Both the position numbers and the translations under genes were made by a program. Shown here one piece after another: positions 11,317-23,500 of a DNA stretch of 36,929 nt. Positions within the stretch are counted from its first letter, which is position 1. Every line of letters starts with the position of its first letter. The DNA comes from Welwitschia mirabilis (Eukaryota > Gnetophyta > Gnetopsida > Welwitschiales): contig JBOZIK010000001.1 in NCBI GenBank assembly GCA_051453625.1, forward strand, positions 204,488,623 to 204,525,551, written 5' to 3'. The notes below the pieces were generated by a model. The model searched no databases, was not told the DNA's origin, and worked only from the letters and a program-made list of their open reading frames with translations.

Positions 11317-11800
11317 TATGATGATGCCTCTTCACATTGTACATATTATACTACAAATAGAACCTTATTATCCTTATATTTTATATCTTAAAAAATATCT
11401 TGCTATCAAATCTTGTGACCTTAGTCTTAAAGGTTGGAAAAGATTTTGATCCTTGAAGCTTTAAAATCATTAGAAGCTCTCATTTTTGGGTATGGTTTTA
11501 TGGTGTTTTCTTTAATCCTTTTATGGTTTTGGCTTTGTGTATTTTCTTGTATGGTTTATGGTTTAAGTCTATTTCTTATATGTTTTTTACTTACTTCATG
11601 CATTTCTTTCTATTTGTTGTGCTTGCATCCCTTAAAATCGTGTTTATTATTTTGCATACTATTGAAATCTTATAGGTTCTATTCATAAATTATATGCCAT
11701 GCACCATGTCTTGATTCTAATTCTTCCATCTAGATCATTCCTGTAATGATTTGAGCTAGTAACCTTTTCTTAACCTATTGATATATTTTGATTCTTTAAA

Positions 11801-11978
11801 AACTTTCTCTAAAGAGTAAAGTTAGTAGATGGACCCCTCTAGATGTGTTATATTATAATAAATTACCTTTAGAGAGTAAAGCAAGTAGATGGATCTCCTC
11901 TAAATATGTACATCTAGATTATTATAAATTACTTCTATATACTATAGGAGTAGATGGGCTCCCTCTGGATGAGGCAAC
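11801..11978 (+). repeat. Three-copy tandem repeat, about 60 bp
   Basis: Units lie at about 11801-11860, 11861-11926 and 11927-11978. Each contains GAGTAAAG or a variant, then GTAGATGG and a CCCTCT-like stretch, ending with ATTATAATAAATTAC-type sequence. The copies are diverged. It lies just before the duplicated block at 11983. Confidence 0.7.
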
Positions 11979-11982
11979 TAGA

Positions 11983-13200
11983 CAAATTGACAATGCTATT
12001 TTGGTTATATTTTGTAATGTACTTTAGATTGGCTTTGCATTCTTGTATTATCTTAGTTACATATAAATTTTATTAAGAATTTTATCTTGTCCTTAGAACC
12101 CCTTATCTAAACCTTACCATGGACTACACTGGGAATTGTAAGGGTTAAAGTTCTCATGCCATGCTTACATGTGCAGGACCTATTATAAAGAAGTCCTTGA
12201 AATAAGCTAGCTGATGCAATTTGGATTGAGAGATATTTTTATACTTACTATTTCGATGCATGTAGTTAAAGGACCTTGGATGTTCTAAAAAAATTTTATT
12301 ATTATGTAAACATAAATATTATATTCAGATTCATTTAAGAACATGATATGGATATTTTTCAATTTATTTATCCCTTTCATTGGAACCATTACAAGTGTTT
12401 AATGCAAACGTTATATGCCTATATGAATTTTATATAGTTATTATTATGACCCTTATTCTAAGTCTTATATTGTGTATTCTCAAACAATATGTAATTGATA
12501 TTATAAGCTTATATTCTTAAAGTAATTTAAAACATGAAAANNNNNNNNNNNNNNNNNNNNNNNNNNNNNNNNNNNNNNNNNNNNNNNNNNNNNNNNNNNN
12601 NNNNNNNNNNNNNNNNNNNNNNNNNNNNNNNNNNNNNNNNCAAATTGAAAATGATATTTTGGTTATATCTTATAATTTACTTTGGATTGGCTTTGCATTC
12701 TTGGATTATCTTAGTTACATATAAATTTTCTTAATAATTTTATCTTGTCCTTGGAACCCCTTATCTAAACCTTGCCATGGACTACACTGGGAATTGTAAG
12801 GATTAAAGTTCTCATGCCATGCTTGCATGTGCAGGATCTATTATAAATAAGGCCTTGAAATAAGCTAGCTGATGCAATTTGGATTGAGAGGTATTTTTAT
12901 ACTTATTGTTTCGATGCATGTAGTTAAAGGACCTTGGATGTTCTAAATAAATTTTATTATTATGTAAACATAAATATTATATTCAGATTCATTTAAGAAT
13001 ATGATATGGATATTTTGCAATTTATTTATCCCCTTTCATTGGAATCATTACAAGTGTTTAATGCAAAAAGTTATATGCCTATATGCATTTTATAGATTTA
13101 TTATTATGACCCTTATTCTAAGTATTATATTGTGTATTCTCAAATAATATGTAATTGATATTATAAGCTTATATTCTTAAAGTAATTTAAAACATGATAA
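11983..13200. repeat. About 558-bp duplicated contig ends around a 100-N gap
   Basis: 11983-12540 and 12641-13200 are about 95-96% identical over their full length, and both touch the gap 12541-12640. The best reading is that the same genomic stretch appears twice because overlapping contigs were not merged. It holds no gene. A phrase ending CATGCCATGCTTACATGTGC is among its few less AT-rich parts and may be leader or LTR sequence. Confidence 0.85.
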
Positions 13201-15990
13201 GTATTGAATGCATAGTTTTTTGAAAAATATTGAGAATTCTACAAGTGGATATTTAAGTAAGATTAAAGTTTTTTGTAGGAAAATTTCAAGACATTACAAA
13301 GAATAATAATAAAAAGGTATAAAGTAATAAAAGAAGTTACATAGTAAAATATTAACAATACTAGAAAGAAGAATTTACTCCAAATCAAGACTCATCCATA
13401 TCTAAAGCCATGTGGAAGGAAGAACCCCAATAAGATTTGTTAAGAATATTAGGAATTATATCCTCTTCAACACCATTTATAAGTGGATAGTTCAAAGTAA
13501 TTGATCTATTACAATAATGGTTTAAAACAATTAATAATGCACTTCAAGAAGTTCACTAGATGCTTCTTTTAAACTCTTTGTTGATAATAGAATGTGCGTA
13601 GATCTTTATTTTTCATAATAATACTTTCAAAGAAATTATTTAGTACTTATCCTTGATATGTTATGTGAGCATTATTTTATGTAAGCATAGAGAATACAAC
13701 CTTAATTTGTATCTAATTATTATAAAAGAACTAGTTTTCTAGGTTGGTTAACTCTTGCGTAGCTTGTGAAACATCAACACATATCAAGAAAATAGTTAAG
13801 ACCCTATTAATATGTGTACAAGCCATTGCAAAGATTAAAAAAAAAAAAGAAAGTTAACAAATTACCTTTAACATAAAAATATTAATGTCAGAAGTTTGAA
13901 CTAATACATCTTGTGATGGGCCATGTAATAAATATTATTAAGTTCATTAATTATTAGTTCAAAACTTTTATGAATGGGATCTAAAAAATTATCCATAGGA
14001 TAATAAGGATAAAATACCCCACAATCTAGCTCATTCAAATCCCCATCAAAGTTGATCATGATTAATAAAAGCATCCTCTTGATGAGACTGTTTAATGTGT
14101 TACTTTATAACTAAGCCTTTTTACTATTTATATTGATCAATCATATAAGAAAGACCTAGATTTTTAACATGAAACCTAAGGGCACTATGGGAAGTGTCCT
14201 ATTAATATCACAACTAAAGGATAAAGGTGGTGTCATTATTGTTATAGAATGATGTAAAGTAGTAAATAACATGGAAGGTCAAGCTCCTATTAGCATCACA
14301 AAAACACTTAGATCAAAATATGATTTAGCAAAAAAGTTGATAATCTACATTAAAGATTTAACATTGACTACTCCATTAGGATGATCTATTATTAATTTAG
14401 ATATATTTGCAATTTCCAATTCAGATAATAGAAAAAGTGATTAGGATCAATTACTTTACTCCCTAGATGATACTTTTATATTCATCCTTAATAATTTTGC
14501 CTTTCTCTTGAGTAGGAATAGGAGAAGGAAGCTTAGGATAGTTTGAAAACACAAAGAAATCTTAACCATTCTACAAAATCATGTAAACATGAAATGGAAA
14601 AGAGATAGAAATATAAATGTAGATAAAACATAATTTAATACTTGCTATTGTAAATAGTCAAAGAAGAGCTTTTCTTCTTATCATCATATAGCAAGACTAG
14701 AATGCATGAAGGAGTATGTAGAGGAAGATCCTTTTCCTCATATCTGATCAGAAAGTTCTTGATGATGATTCCTCTTGAATATTGATCTATAATGATTAAG
14801 CATATTAAAACTGGGTCTAAAATTTAAAGATATGAAATTACAAGAAAAAAAAATACCTATTACAATAGATTACACTTGTATAAGAATAAGAAACACATTT
14901 GTACTTATTAGAATGAGGAATAATTCCATAAAGATTAATTTGAAAAAGAGAGAATAAAGGCATTACAATATCATATGGAAGATTAATTTGTCTAATATTT
15001 ACAAAGGTTTATCCTTCATAAATGAAAAATTATAATAAAAGAATATCATCTTCATAATTTAGAAATATAGGATCAGAATTTTCTTTAGATCTTTTTAGTT
15101 CTAAAACAATTTTAGAATAAATACTACAACTCCCATAAAATACAACTTCTCTTTCTTAATAAATAAATAGTAGACTTAAGAAGTGGGAAAGAGTATTAAT
15201 AAGAAAAATTCTTAACATAATTAAAGCCCTAAAGCTATATAATAGAGGAATGAAATAGTTTTTATAAGTATATCATCATATTTATGGTGATGAAGTTTCC
15301 TATCCATAAAGTTGAAGAAGGTGATTTTGAAGAAATCTAAGGATTGTAATTTATCATAAAGAACTTTATAGATTTAAGGATTCCATTTTGTAAATTAAAG
15401 GTATCTTTAGTAGTCTTAGGGATATATGAACTAAATCAAGTTTAGCATAATAAAAGGTATAAGTCTTACTATTAGAAATAAAATAAATTAAATCTAAAAC
15501 AAAATAATTCTTATACAACTTAAAGTGAAAATGAGAAAGGAAAAGAAGATTAAAATTATTAAAACTTAAAACTCAATCAAATTTAGATTAGATTAATAAA
15601 TCACAAACCTCTTTATTTACAAATCTAAGATTACAGGTTAACTAATTGATATTTGAAAAATTTTTAAGAAACATACTTTATAATAAAACGTAAAAGTTGA
15701 AGAAGAACATATTTAAATTAAGAAGGAAATAAATAAAACCTATTAAAATAAAAATAAACAATAATTCTTGAATAAAATAATGAAGTTAAAAAAGAAAATA
15801 ACAAAAAAAGGGATAAATAGACTTACCTCTAAGAAAACCAAAAAAAGAGAAAAAATAAAAAGTGATAAAAATGGATCTATTTAGCCTTATTTGTATGAGT
15901 AATAAAGATTCTTAAGTACTAGTTGATGAGACATTAAAGCACTATTGATATAACATGAAGTAAAGTTAACATAACCTTGACATAATATCA
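13201..15990. other. Anonymous AT-rich interior, no gene recognised
   Basis: By position this would be the coding interior of the element between 10863 and 18640, yet no gag, protease or reverse transcriptase motif could be read on the plus strand. A protein-like minus-strand stretch at 13855-14174 has about as many stops as chance allows. The region may be too decayed, or may contain a different nested element. Confidence 0.45.
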
Positions 15991-15994
15991 ACAA

Positions 15995-16607
15995 TTTATG
16001 ACATGTTTAAGGTGGAATTCATAGAGTTAACATCATAAATTTATGGAGTAAATAAGGTAGTTTCTAACATAAGGATTCGTTACTGTTTTGACTAATGTGA
16101 TTATATGGTCCACAAGAATCCACTAAGTCCACATTATTAATCTACAACCAAAAAAGTCAATTTCCAATGTAATAAAGAACTACTATTCTAAGTATATAGT
16201 TCACATGTCCCATAAGGATTCAGAGAGTACACATCATCATTCTAGAGAGAAAATAAGGAAGTTTTCAAAAATAAGAGGACATTAGTATACTTAGTTAGAT
16301 AGCTCATATAACCTATAGGGACTCATGAAGTCCATACCATTAATTTATGAAGCAAATGAGCTAGTTTCTAATATAAGGAGTCATAACTATTTTGACTAGG
16401 TAATTCACGAGTTATAAGTACCTACAAACTTTACATCATTAGCCTATAACATATATAAAGTAGTTTACAACATAAGGGAATGTTATTATTTTTGTTAGAG
16501 GCATCAACCCATATGGACCCACAAAGTCCACATCATTAGATCACAAAGAAAAGAATGTAGTTTGTAACATAAGGAAATGCTACTATTTTGACCTCATCAG
16601 CTAAACT
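15995..16607. repeat. Tandem array of about six 100-bp units
   Basis: Units begin near 15995, 16107, 16201, 16304, 16405 and 16505. Each contains variants of CCCACAAAGTCCACATCATTA, then GTAGTTTCTAACATAAGG, then CTACTATTTTGAC. Spacing is roughly 94-112 bases. Copies are diverged, so the array is old. The last two units reappear at 17242-17430 because of the duplicated contig end. Tandem arrays inside plant gypsy elements are known, for example in the Ogre/Tat group; membership here is inference. Confidence 0.75.
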
Positions 16608-17961
16608 AATGGCAACATTAACATTAATACCAAACTGGAATACATGAAATAAAATCATGATAAAAATGATAAGTATATGTTTTTTTCAAAAGGTAAATTT
16701 TCTATCTTAGTTAACTAGCTGACTAAATAAATAAATTTAAATATTCTCATTAGTTAATGATTAAAACAATAATATTCTTATTGATTATAACTTCCAAAAC
16801 TAATAAAATAATTAAAATNNNNNNNNNNNNNNNNNNNNNNNNNNNNNNNNNNNNNNNNNNNNNNNNNNNNNNNNNNNTACATTGGTGGATTATGAAAGAT
16901 TATATGAATACTCACATTACTACTTTGGATTAATAAATTAACAAGGTGTATCTCTAGTTTAAAGTTAACCATGTTAATGTAAAATACTCATAAAAAGTAG
17001 TAAAGGAAAAATTAGACTCTATTTTATAGATACTAGAAGGTTAACCAACAAAGTAAGACATCAAATAATTATAGGTTTAACTCTCCCTCTAGGATTAAAA
17101 TCAAAAAATATGAAATTTAGAAAGATATTTTTCATAATTCTNNNNNNNNNNNNNNNNNNNNNNNNNNNNNNNNNNNNNNNNNNNNNNNNNNNNNNNNNNN
17201 NNNNNNNNNNNNNNNNNNNNNNNNNNNNNNNNNNNNNNNNNTACAAAGTTCACATCATTAGCCTATAACATATATAAAGTAGTTTACAACATACGGGAAT
17301 ATTATTATTTTGGTTAGAGGCATCAACCCATATGGACCCACAAAGTCCACATCATTAGATCACAAAGAAAAGAATGTAGTTTCCAAAATAAGGGAATGCT
17401 ACTATTTTGACCTCATCAGCTAAACTAATGGCAACATTAACATTAATACCAAAGTGGAATACATGAAATAAAATCATGATAAAAATGATAAGTATATGTT
17501 TTCTTCAAAAGGTAAATTTTCTATTTGAGTTAACTAGATGACTAGATAAATAAATTTAAATATTCTCATTAGTTAATGATTAAAATAATAATATTCTTAT
17601 TGATTATAACTTTCAAAACTAATAAACTAATAAAAATTCAAGTTATAAAAAGCTAATTAATATATATAAAAGAAAGGATAACCCCCTAAGCAATGCATAC
17701 ATTAGTGGATTATGAAAGATTATATAAATACTCACATTACTACTTTGGATTAATAAATTAACAAGGTGTATCTCTAGTTTAAAGTTAACCATGTCAATGT
17801 AAAAGCCTCATAAAAATTAGTAAAGGAAAAATTAAACTCTATTTTATAGGTACTAGAAGGTTAACCATCAAAGTAAGACATCAAATAATTATATGTTTAA
17901 CTATCCCTCTAGGACTAGAATCGAAAAATATGAAATTTAGAAAGATAGTTTTCATAATTCT
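16423..17961. repeat. About 720-bp duplicated contig ends around a 100-N gap
   Basis: 16423-17141 and 17242-17961 match at roughly 95% and both abut the gap 17142-17241. The left copy contains a 59-N gap (16819-16877). The right copy has about 59 real bases at the same place (around 17639-17697), which shows that the 59-N size was well estimated and what it hides. No gene is present. Confidence 0.9.
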
Positions 17962-18035
17962 TAGAGCCACCATCATTAAACAATTTACACAAAAGACTGA
18001 TTTATCATAAATATATAATTCATAACTCATAGACA

Positions 18036-18508
18036 AATCCACTAGAGGTAAAGATATACCTTAATTTAGTAGAGTCTACTTATAATAAAGGGTATTAGTC
18101 CTCTATTAACTTCTCTCCATTTAAAGTTATATATCATAGGAAGTGTGCAATACCAATTACTTATATAAATACAACTTATATAGAAAAATAATAGTAATAA
18201 TAAATTCAAAGAATCAATAAAACCATCAAAAAGGTATAGAAGGAATTACAAGATGCCCAAAATAGATACAAAAAGTACTTCAATGAAAAATGTTCTTACA
18301 AAATGTTCAAAGTTGGTGATTAAGTTTTACTAAGATTAAATCCAAAAACAACATCTTAAAGTTGATAAAATATGATAAGTTAGCTCTTCACTTATATGAA
18401 TCCATTTCCCTTATGTGAAGATTGAGTAAATTAGAACTTAAACTTGACCTCCATCTTGGATAATCTTGTGCATGCCTAATCTTTCATATTAGTATTCTCA
18501 AATCATAC
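18036..18508 (+). pseudogene. Ty3/gypsy integrase C-terminal remnant
   Basis: This is the end of a gypsy pol polyprotein. In order: LVESTYNKGY, a stop, then SSINFSPFKVIYHRKC (family pattern LxEFAYNxxYxxSxxMSPFxxxYGRKC), at about 18057-18135; KELQDAQNRYKKYFNEKCSY then KMFKVGD and LLRLNP (family AQxRxKxxxDxxRxxxxFxVGDxVLLR), at 18219-18350; and, after a frameshift, LSKLELKLDLHLG and FHISILKSY (family IGxxAYxLxLP...HxVFHVSxLKxY), ending near 18508. Stops replace likely Gln codons (TAG, TAA). The polypurine tract and an LTR start follow within 130 bases, as expected at the 3' end of an element. Confidence 0.88.
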
Positions 18509-18620
18509 TATTTAGGAAATTTTGATAATTACATAGTTGATTAAAAAAATTCCAATAAGATCTAATCTCACTTTTACTATCAAAATTAGTTATAGTTAAA
18601 AATAAGAGATAAACGAAATT

Positions 18621-18639
18621 AGAAGGAAAAAAAGGAGGA
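18621..18639 (+). other. Polypurine tract
   Basis: AGAAGGAAAAAAAGGAGGA is 19 purines in a row, directly followed by TGTGAAATCACC. Such a tract primes plus-strand DNA synthesis just upstream of the 3' LTR. It sits about 110 bases after the gypsy integrase end. Confidence 0.75.
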
Positions 18640-19708
18640 TGTGAAATCACCTTAGTTAATTAAGTATATAATCCTTGATGGCTTATTATAATAGTTATTA
18701 AAATATTTACATTATTGAAAAGATCTAAAAAATTGTTTTTCTTTATTTTCTTCTTCAATTATTATAGTCTTAGGTAAATCCTTCTATATAGTAGATTCTT
18801 TTAATCTATCAAGTAAAACTTAGTCAAGTAAAAGATATGATATTAAGTAAAAGTTGAATTTATAAATAAGAAATAAATTATTTATTAAAAATTCTAAGTG
18901 AAATAAAAGCATAAGTATTAGAAATATTACATCTTATAATAGAATCTAGGAAACATTAGAATAGTACTACATCTCATAGATTATGATCTAGAAAAGGTAA
19001 GCCCTATGATCAAGGTGTATGTAGAAATTTTAAAAGAAAACCTATGGCTTCTATTATAGTATAAACAACCCTTATGATCTCTCTTATAGTGACTATAAGT
19101 TTTTCTAAATCTTTTAAAACAACTCTAAATTATTTCATATGTTAATATTAAGTATAAATGGTAATTAACCAATGAATTCATATCTTTTCATTTGAGTCTA
19201 GAATAATTATTCACAAGATCACTTATCATGTAAACCTTAATATTCCATTAAGTATAACAATTAGTTTCATATATAAAAAGAAAATTATTTTTATGTATAT
19301 TATAAATGTTAAAAAAGTACAAGTAAAAAGCATTGTTTCTTTAATAAGATATAGAAAAATGATAAGATAGTATAAAACATGTTATTACTAATATATCAAT
19401 TAACTAAACTCTATAATGCAATGAAGGATCAATTCTACAAGTACAAGAACATTTAAAAAATATCATTTTCTAGCTAGTAATACAAATTAAATAAAAAATA
19501 AAACATAGAATAAATTTAATTATAAATTAACATGCATTCATTAATGATGTAATAAATACAAAAACTACTAGATTAGAATGTAAATATAATTCATAGCAAA
19601 ATGGATGCCAAATAAAATAGTGATTTGTTCACACTAAAAAGGGAGAAAAAAGCTTAAGATTTTATATTGAGGTATTTTCTTATCATGGTCACTAGAGTTA
19701 TGATAGAG
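18640..19708 (+). repeat. 3' LTR of a gypsy element (start firm, end unknown)
   Basis: The LTR starts TGTGAAATCACC immediately after the polypurine tract; plant gypsy LTRs often start TGTGA or TGTAA. I could not find its end or a matching 5' LTR, so the right limit given is only where a different, internally duplicated module begins. Confidence 0.5.
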
Positions 19709-21878
19709 TCCTAATAAATGATAATAAATAATGCTCTAATGAAAGTAAAATATGGGCTTTAGTATTAGTTATAAATAAATCTGAATGAAGAATGAATGAT
19801 TTCTAGTTTTTTTGGTAGCCTAGTATCCTATGGCTCTTCTTAGAACTAAACTTATTTATTTCAATGTTTCTATTATTTAATAGAAGAGAAGCAATAGGTA
19901 TTCTTTAAGTAGGCATAGGTTTGTAGTCCTATAGTTATTACAAATTGATTGTGTGCTAGGTTATAAGGTGCATCAATCACTTTAGCATCTTTTAGATTCT
20001 CCTAAGATGTCAATCCTACTTAAATTTCTAACCCTAATGGAGCCATAGTTTTAATGGTGAAACTAGTATATTTAGCTAGATAGGCTTCCATGAACTCTAC
20101 CTAGCTTGAATTGTCTTATAGACAAAATAACATGGATTAGTTCTTCTTAATAATAATTTTAATAAATAATAAATAAACATAGTTAGAAATAATTTAATTA
20201 TGATTTGTAAATCCTTTTCAAAATATTTATTTAATAAAATTAAGATTTCTAAAATTTAAAAATATAAGTAGAAATAGATATTTATTAGCCCATTTAAGAT
20301 TTAAAAAACATATTATAATGCATTATAATTGACCTAGTTCTCAATAGGTAAATGTATTTTTATAGACTTTTATAAAATTGATATTAAGATATACATTGTT
20401 AACAATACATATAAATAGTATTAATTGATTCTTGTTCATATTAGTAGTTTGAACTATAGATTCATCATAGGATGATCTCATGTGATTAGCTATGAGTCCT
20501 AATTCATCATTAGAATAATAAACATGATAGGTATTAAGAATATTAGTAATATTAAATATGAAATAAAACTCTACTTAATTCATTCTTATGTTAATTATAA
20601 TGTTTTAAATTTTTGAATTAATACAAAATTTTATATTTAATAAAGAATATTAAAAATTAAAGAACGAAAAAATTTGATAATGCATTAATTTGGTAGAAAT
20701 GAAGTATCTNNNNNNNNNNNNNNNNNNNNNNNNNNNNNNNNNNNNNNNNNNNNNNNNNNNNNNNNNNNNNNNNNNNNNNNNNNNNNNNNNNNNNNNNNNN
20801 NNNNNNNNNTCATAATAAATTATGATAAATAATGCTCTAATAAATACAAACTCTAAGATTTAGTATCACTTACAAATAAAAGATGAATGAAGGAAAAAAA
20901 TGATGAATGAGTGATTGAATGATGCTTATATGATTATTAACCTTAAACATAAGTTTCTATCATATATATATATATATATATATTAGAATTAAGGTTATTG
21001 CTTAGTACATATTTAATATTTAGTACATAGACAACAAAATATATCCTTAAGCAGGACATATACATGTAGTTTCTTGGTTGTTGTAGACTGATTTAGGACT
21101 AAAATATAAGATGGATCAATTACTTTATCATTTGTTTTATATTTTTAAATATCTAAAAGTAGTTAACTTTGTAATATCAATGGTGGCATAGCCTTAGCGA
21201 TAGCATTAGTATCATTATATAGATTAGGATCTATGAACTTTCAACATCTGGGTTTATCTTATTAAAAAAAATAACTTCCTCATAATAATATTGGTAATAA
21301 AAAAAAAGTAGTTAATAATAAATTAATTACTATTATCATACCTAAATCATTAAAAATATTTTTTTTTTCTAAGATTAAGAGGCTTAAAATGTAAAACCTG
21401 AATTGTCAACATATCATCCCTAGTCATTTGCTAGTCACTTAGAAAATTCTATATTGGACTATTGTAAGGCTCTTTTAAGGTATATAAAATTTACATATCT
21501 TATTCTTATGTCATATTAATAATTCAATTCATGCTTATTAAATCACCATTTATCATTATTTATAACAAAAAGTGACTAGATTCATATAAATTGCAAAGTT
21601 AGCATTGAATTTTATCATGAAAAATTTCATTATATTAGCTAAAATTTTCAAATTTAAAATGTTTCTAAGTAAATAAAAAAGGTAAAAAAAGTTTCAATGT
21701 AATTTCTTAAAAATTAGTATTAATGGTTATGCTAGCCAAAATGGCACATTATTCACATTATTTAAATCAAGTTAGAAAGTTAGGAATATCAAATGTTATT
21801 ATATGTTTAAAGAAAAAAATACATTTTACTCTTAAAGTACTATAGGTATGAGATTATCTTTAACTGTACATCATAACA
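19709..21878. repeat. Two weakly related modules around a 100-N gap
   Basis: The sequence after the gap 20710-20809 begins with TGATAAATAATGCTCTAATA, related to GATAATAAATAATGCTCTAA at about 19719. Further collinear phrases follow (TGGTTGTTGTAGACTG-like, then a GGATCTATGAACT / GGCTTCCATGAACTCTACC pair). Similarity is low, so this is an old duplication or two members of one repeat family, not a haplotype overlap. A TA microsatellite lies at 20962-20983. No gene is seen. Confidence 0.4.
20962..20983. repeat. TA microsatellite
   Basis: Eleven AT units in a row, with no other content. Confidence 0.95.
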
Positions 21879-23138
21879 TGTGAAAATTGACATTTAGATT
21901 AAGATGTGAAGGCCATGTTAACATGCTTAAATCATTGTTACATCATTTTTATGCATGTATTATATTTAAGGCTATGGAAGTCTACTTTTACTAATAATTT
22001 TCTATAAGACTATTATTTTATAGTACATTACCATGATTTGAAGCATGGTGATAAAAGACAAAGGTATGTTAATTAACTTAAGTAGTATGAATAGTTATAG
22101 AAGTATTGGTATTGGTTACTATGCATATAAGAAGTTAATACTTATGTTTCTAAGCATTCATGTTATAAGAAATCCATCTTGAGCATTTTTGAAGTCATTT
22201 TCTAAACAAATAATACTTTCTAATAGAAACCCTTGAGTGTAGGCTCATAACTAAGAATAATCCCATTAAAATTTGGGAAATTATAAAGAATGATTCCATT
22301 AGGTCTTGGAAATATTAATTCATTATTTTAATTTATCTAGTAAATAATCTACTTTAGATCTCTTGAATTCATCCATGATCATATCATACAAGAAGATCAT
22401 TAGAGCTTTAGTCATATGTTCTTTTTATTCCTTCCATTAGAGATAGGATAATCTTTAAGCTAGTATGATTTTTTTTTTTTTTTTTTTTGAATTAACATGA
22501 GTGATTTTCATGGATTTTATACTTTGTATCTATGTGATAATAAAGTATTACATGTTCTATCTTTAATGCATTACTTTGATATCAAGTGGTAATTTCTTCA
22601 CATTTGTTATGCTTTGGATCAGCTAAGGTATTTTATTACTTTAAGATTCCATGTATTATTATTATTGTTTCTTTATTTTGGATAATCTAAATATTTATTT
22701 AGTGGATATTGGGACCTCTACTTTTTGTGATTAAAATATTCTTATTATGAATGCTATAGTAGATTGTAGACATCACTCTCATATCTATTATGGATGAGAT
22801 TATGCCACTTTGCTTAAGCTAGTACTACTAGAGCAAAGATACATGCATTAATATTAAAGATACTAGATATCTTTGAAGTCATTATGTCAATATTAGAGAT
22901 ATGTTCCATTTCTATATTTCTTATACATTTATAATTACTTACACTCATTTTTATTATACTTCCTTTATTGATAGTTCATCCCATCTATCTTTGTGTAAGA
23001 ATGCCACTATAACTATACTATAAATAAAAGTCTTAGTTTTATTAGTAAAATTTGGGTTTGATCATGTAACATTTATATTCCTAGGATGATCAAGCATATT
23101 ATCATACATTAAANNNNNNNNNNAGCCATATTTCACCA
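21879..23138 (+). repeat. 5' LTR
   Basis: Starts TGTGAAAATTGACA and ends ATTTCACCA, giving TG...CA ends with an imperfect inverted terminus (TGTGAAA / TTTCACCA). It aligns along its length with 28302-29584; shared landmarks are GGCCATGTTARCATGCTTAA, ATCAAGTGGTRATTT, CCTAGGATGATC and AGCCATATTTCAC. It contains a 20-T run (22469-22488) that is absent from the partner. A 10-N gap (23114-23123) stands where the partner has about 17 bases. Confidence 0.85.
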
Positions 23139-23500
23139 TGATTAGTTTTTTATCATTGTTGAAATTGATAGTGACAGGATGGATATAGTGAGATATAAAA
23201 TTTTTTTTATTTTATTATTTTAATTTTCTTTTTTTCTTTTTTATTTTATACTAGTTCCATTCTAGCATCCCTTTTTTTCATTTTTCTTTTTTTAATTTAT
23301 TTGATTTTATAATTATTCCATTGTACTACCTCGTCCCTCCCTCCTCTTCTTTCCCCTCCTTTTCACTCTTTTTTTCATGTTTTTTTCTCTTTTTTTAAAT
23401 TCTCTTCTATTTGTATTTATGTTGCTTTTTTTATTTTATTTTCCTTCTTTATTTTCAAATATTATTTGTAACATCATATCAAATATCTTTATAGGAGTCA
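23139..23500 (+). other. Pyrimidine-rich 5' leader of the LTR element
   Basis: Directly after the 5' LTR, TTTTTTATCATTG could be a badly decayed primer site (8 of 12 against TTGGTATCAGAG), which is weak. From about 23190 the plus strand is almost all T and C for some 280 bases (e.g. CCTCGTCCCTCCCTCCTCTT), with few G. No gene is present. Confidence 0.5.

Noticed and set aside
11434-11688. 84-codon hydrophobic open frame
   Set aside because: It starts at TTG, is T/G-rich, has no ribosomal or family evidence, and lies inside a transposon. Such DNA encodes hydrophobic peptides by chance.
13855-14174. Minus-strand protein-like stretch (e.g. GLSYMIDQYK, QSHQEDAFINHDQL)
   Set aside because: It looks like decayed coding sequence, but about twelve stops in some 107 codons is no better than chance for this composition, and I recognise no family.
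20962-22488. TA run and 20-T run as regulatory signals
   Set aside because: They are ordinary low-complexity sequence in AT-rich DNA with no associated gene.
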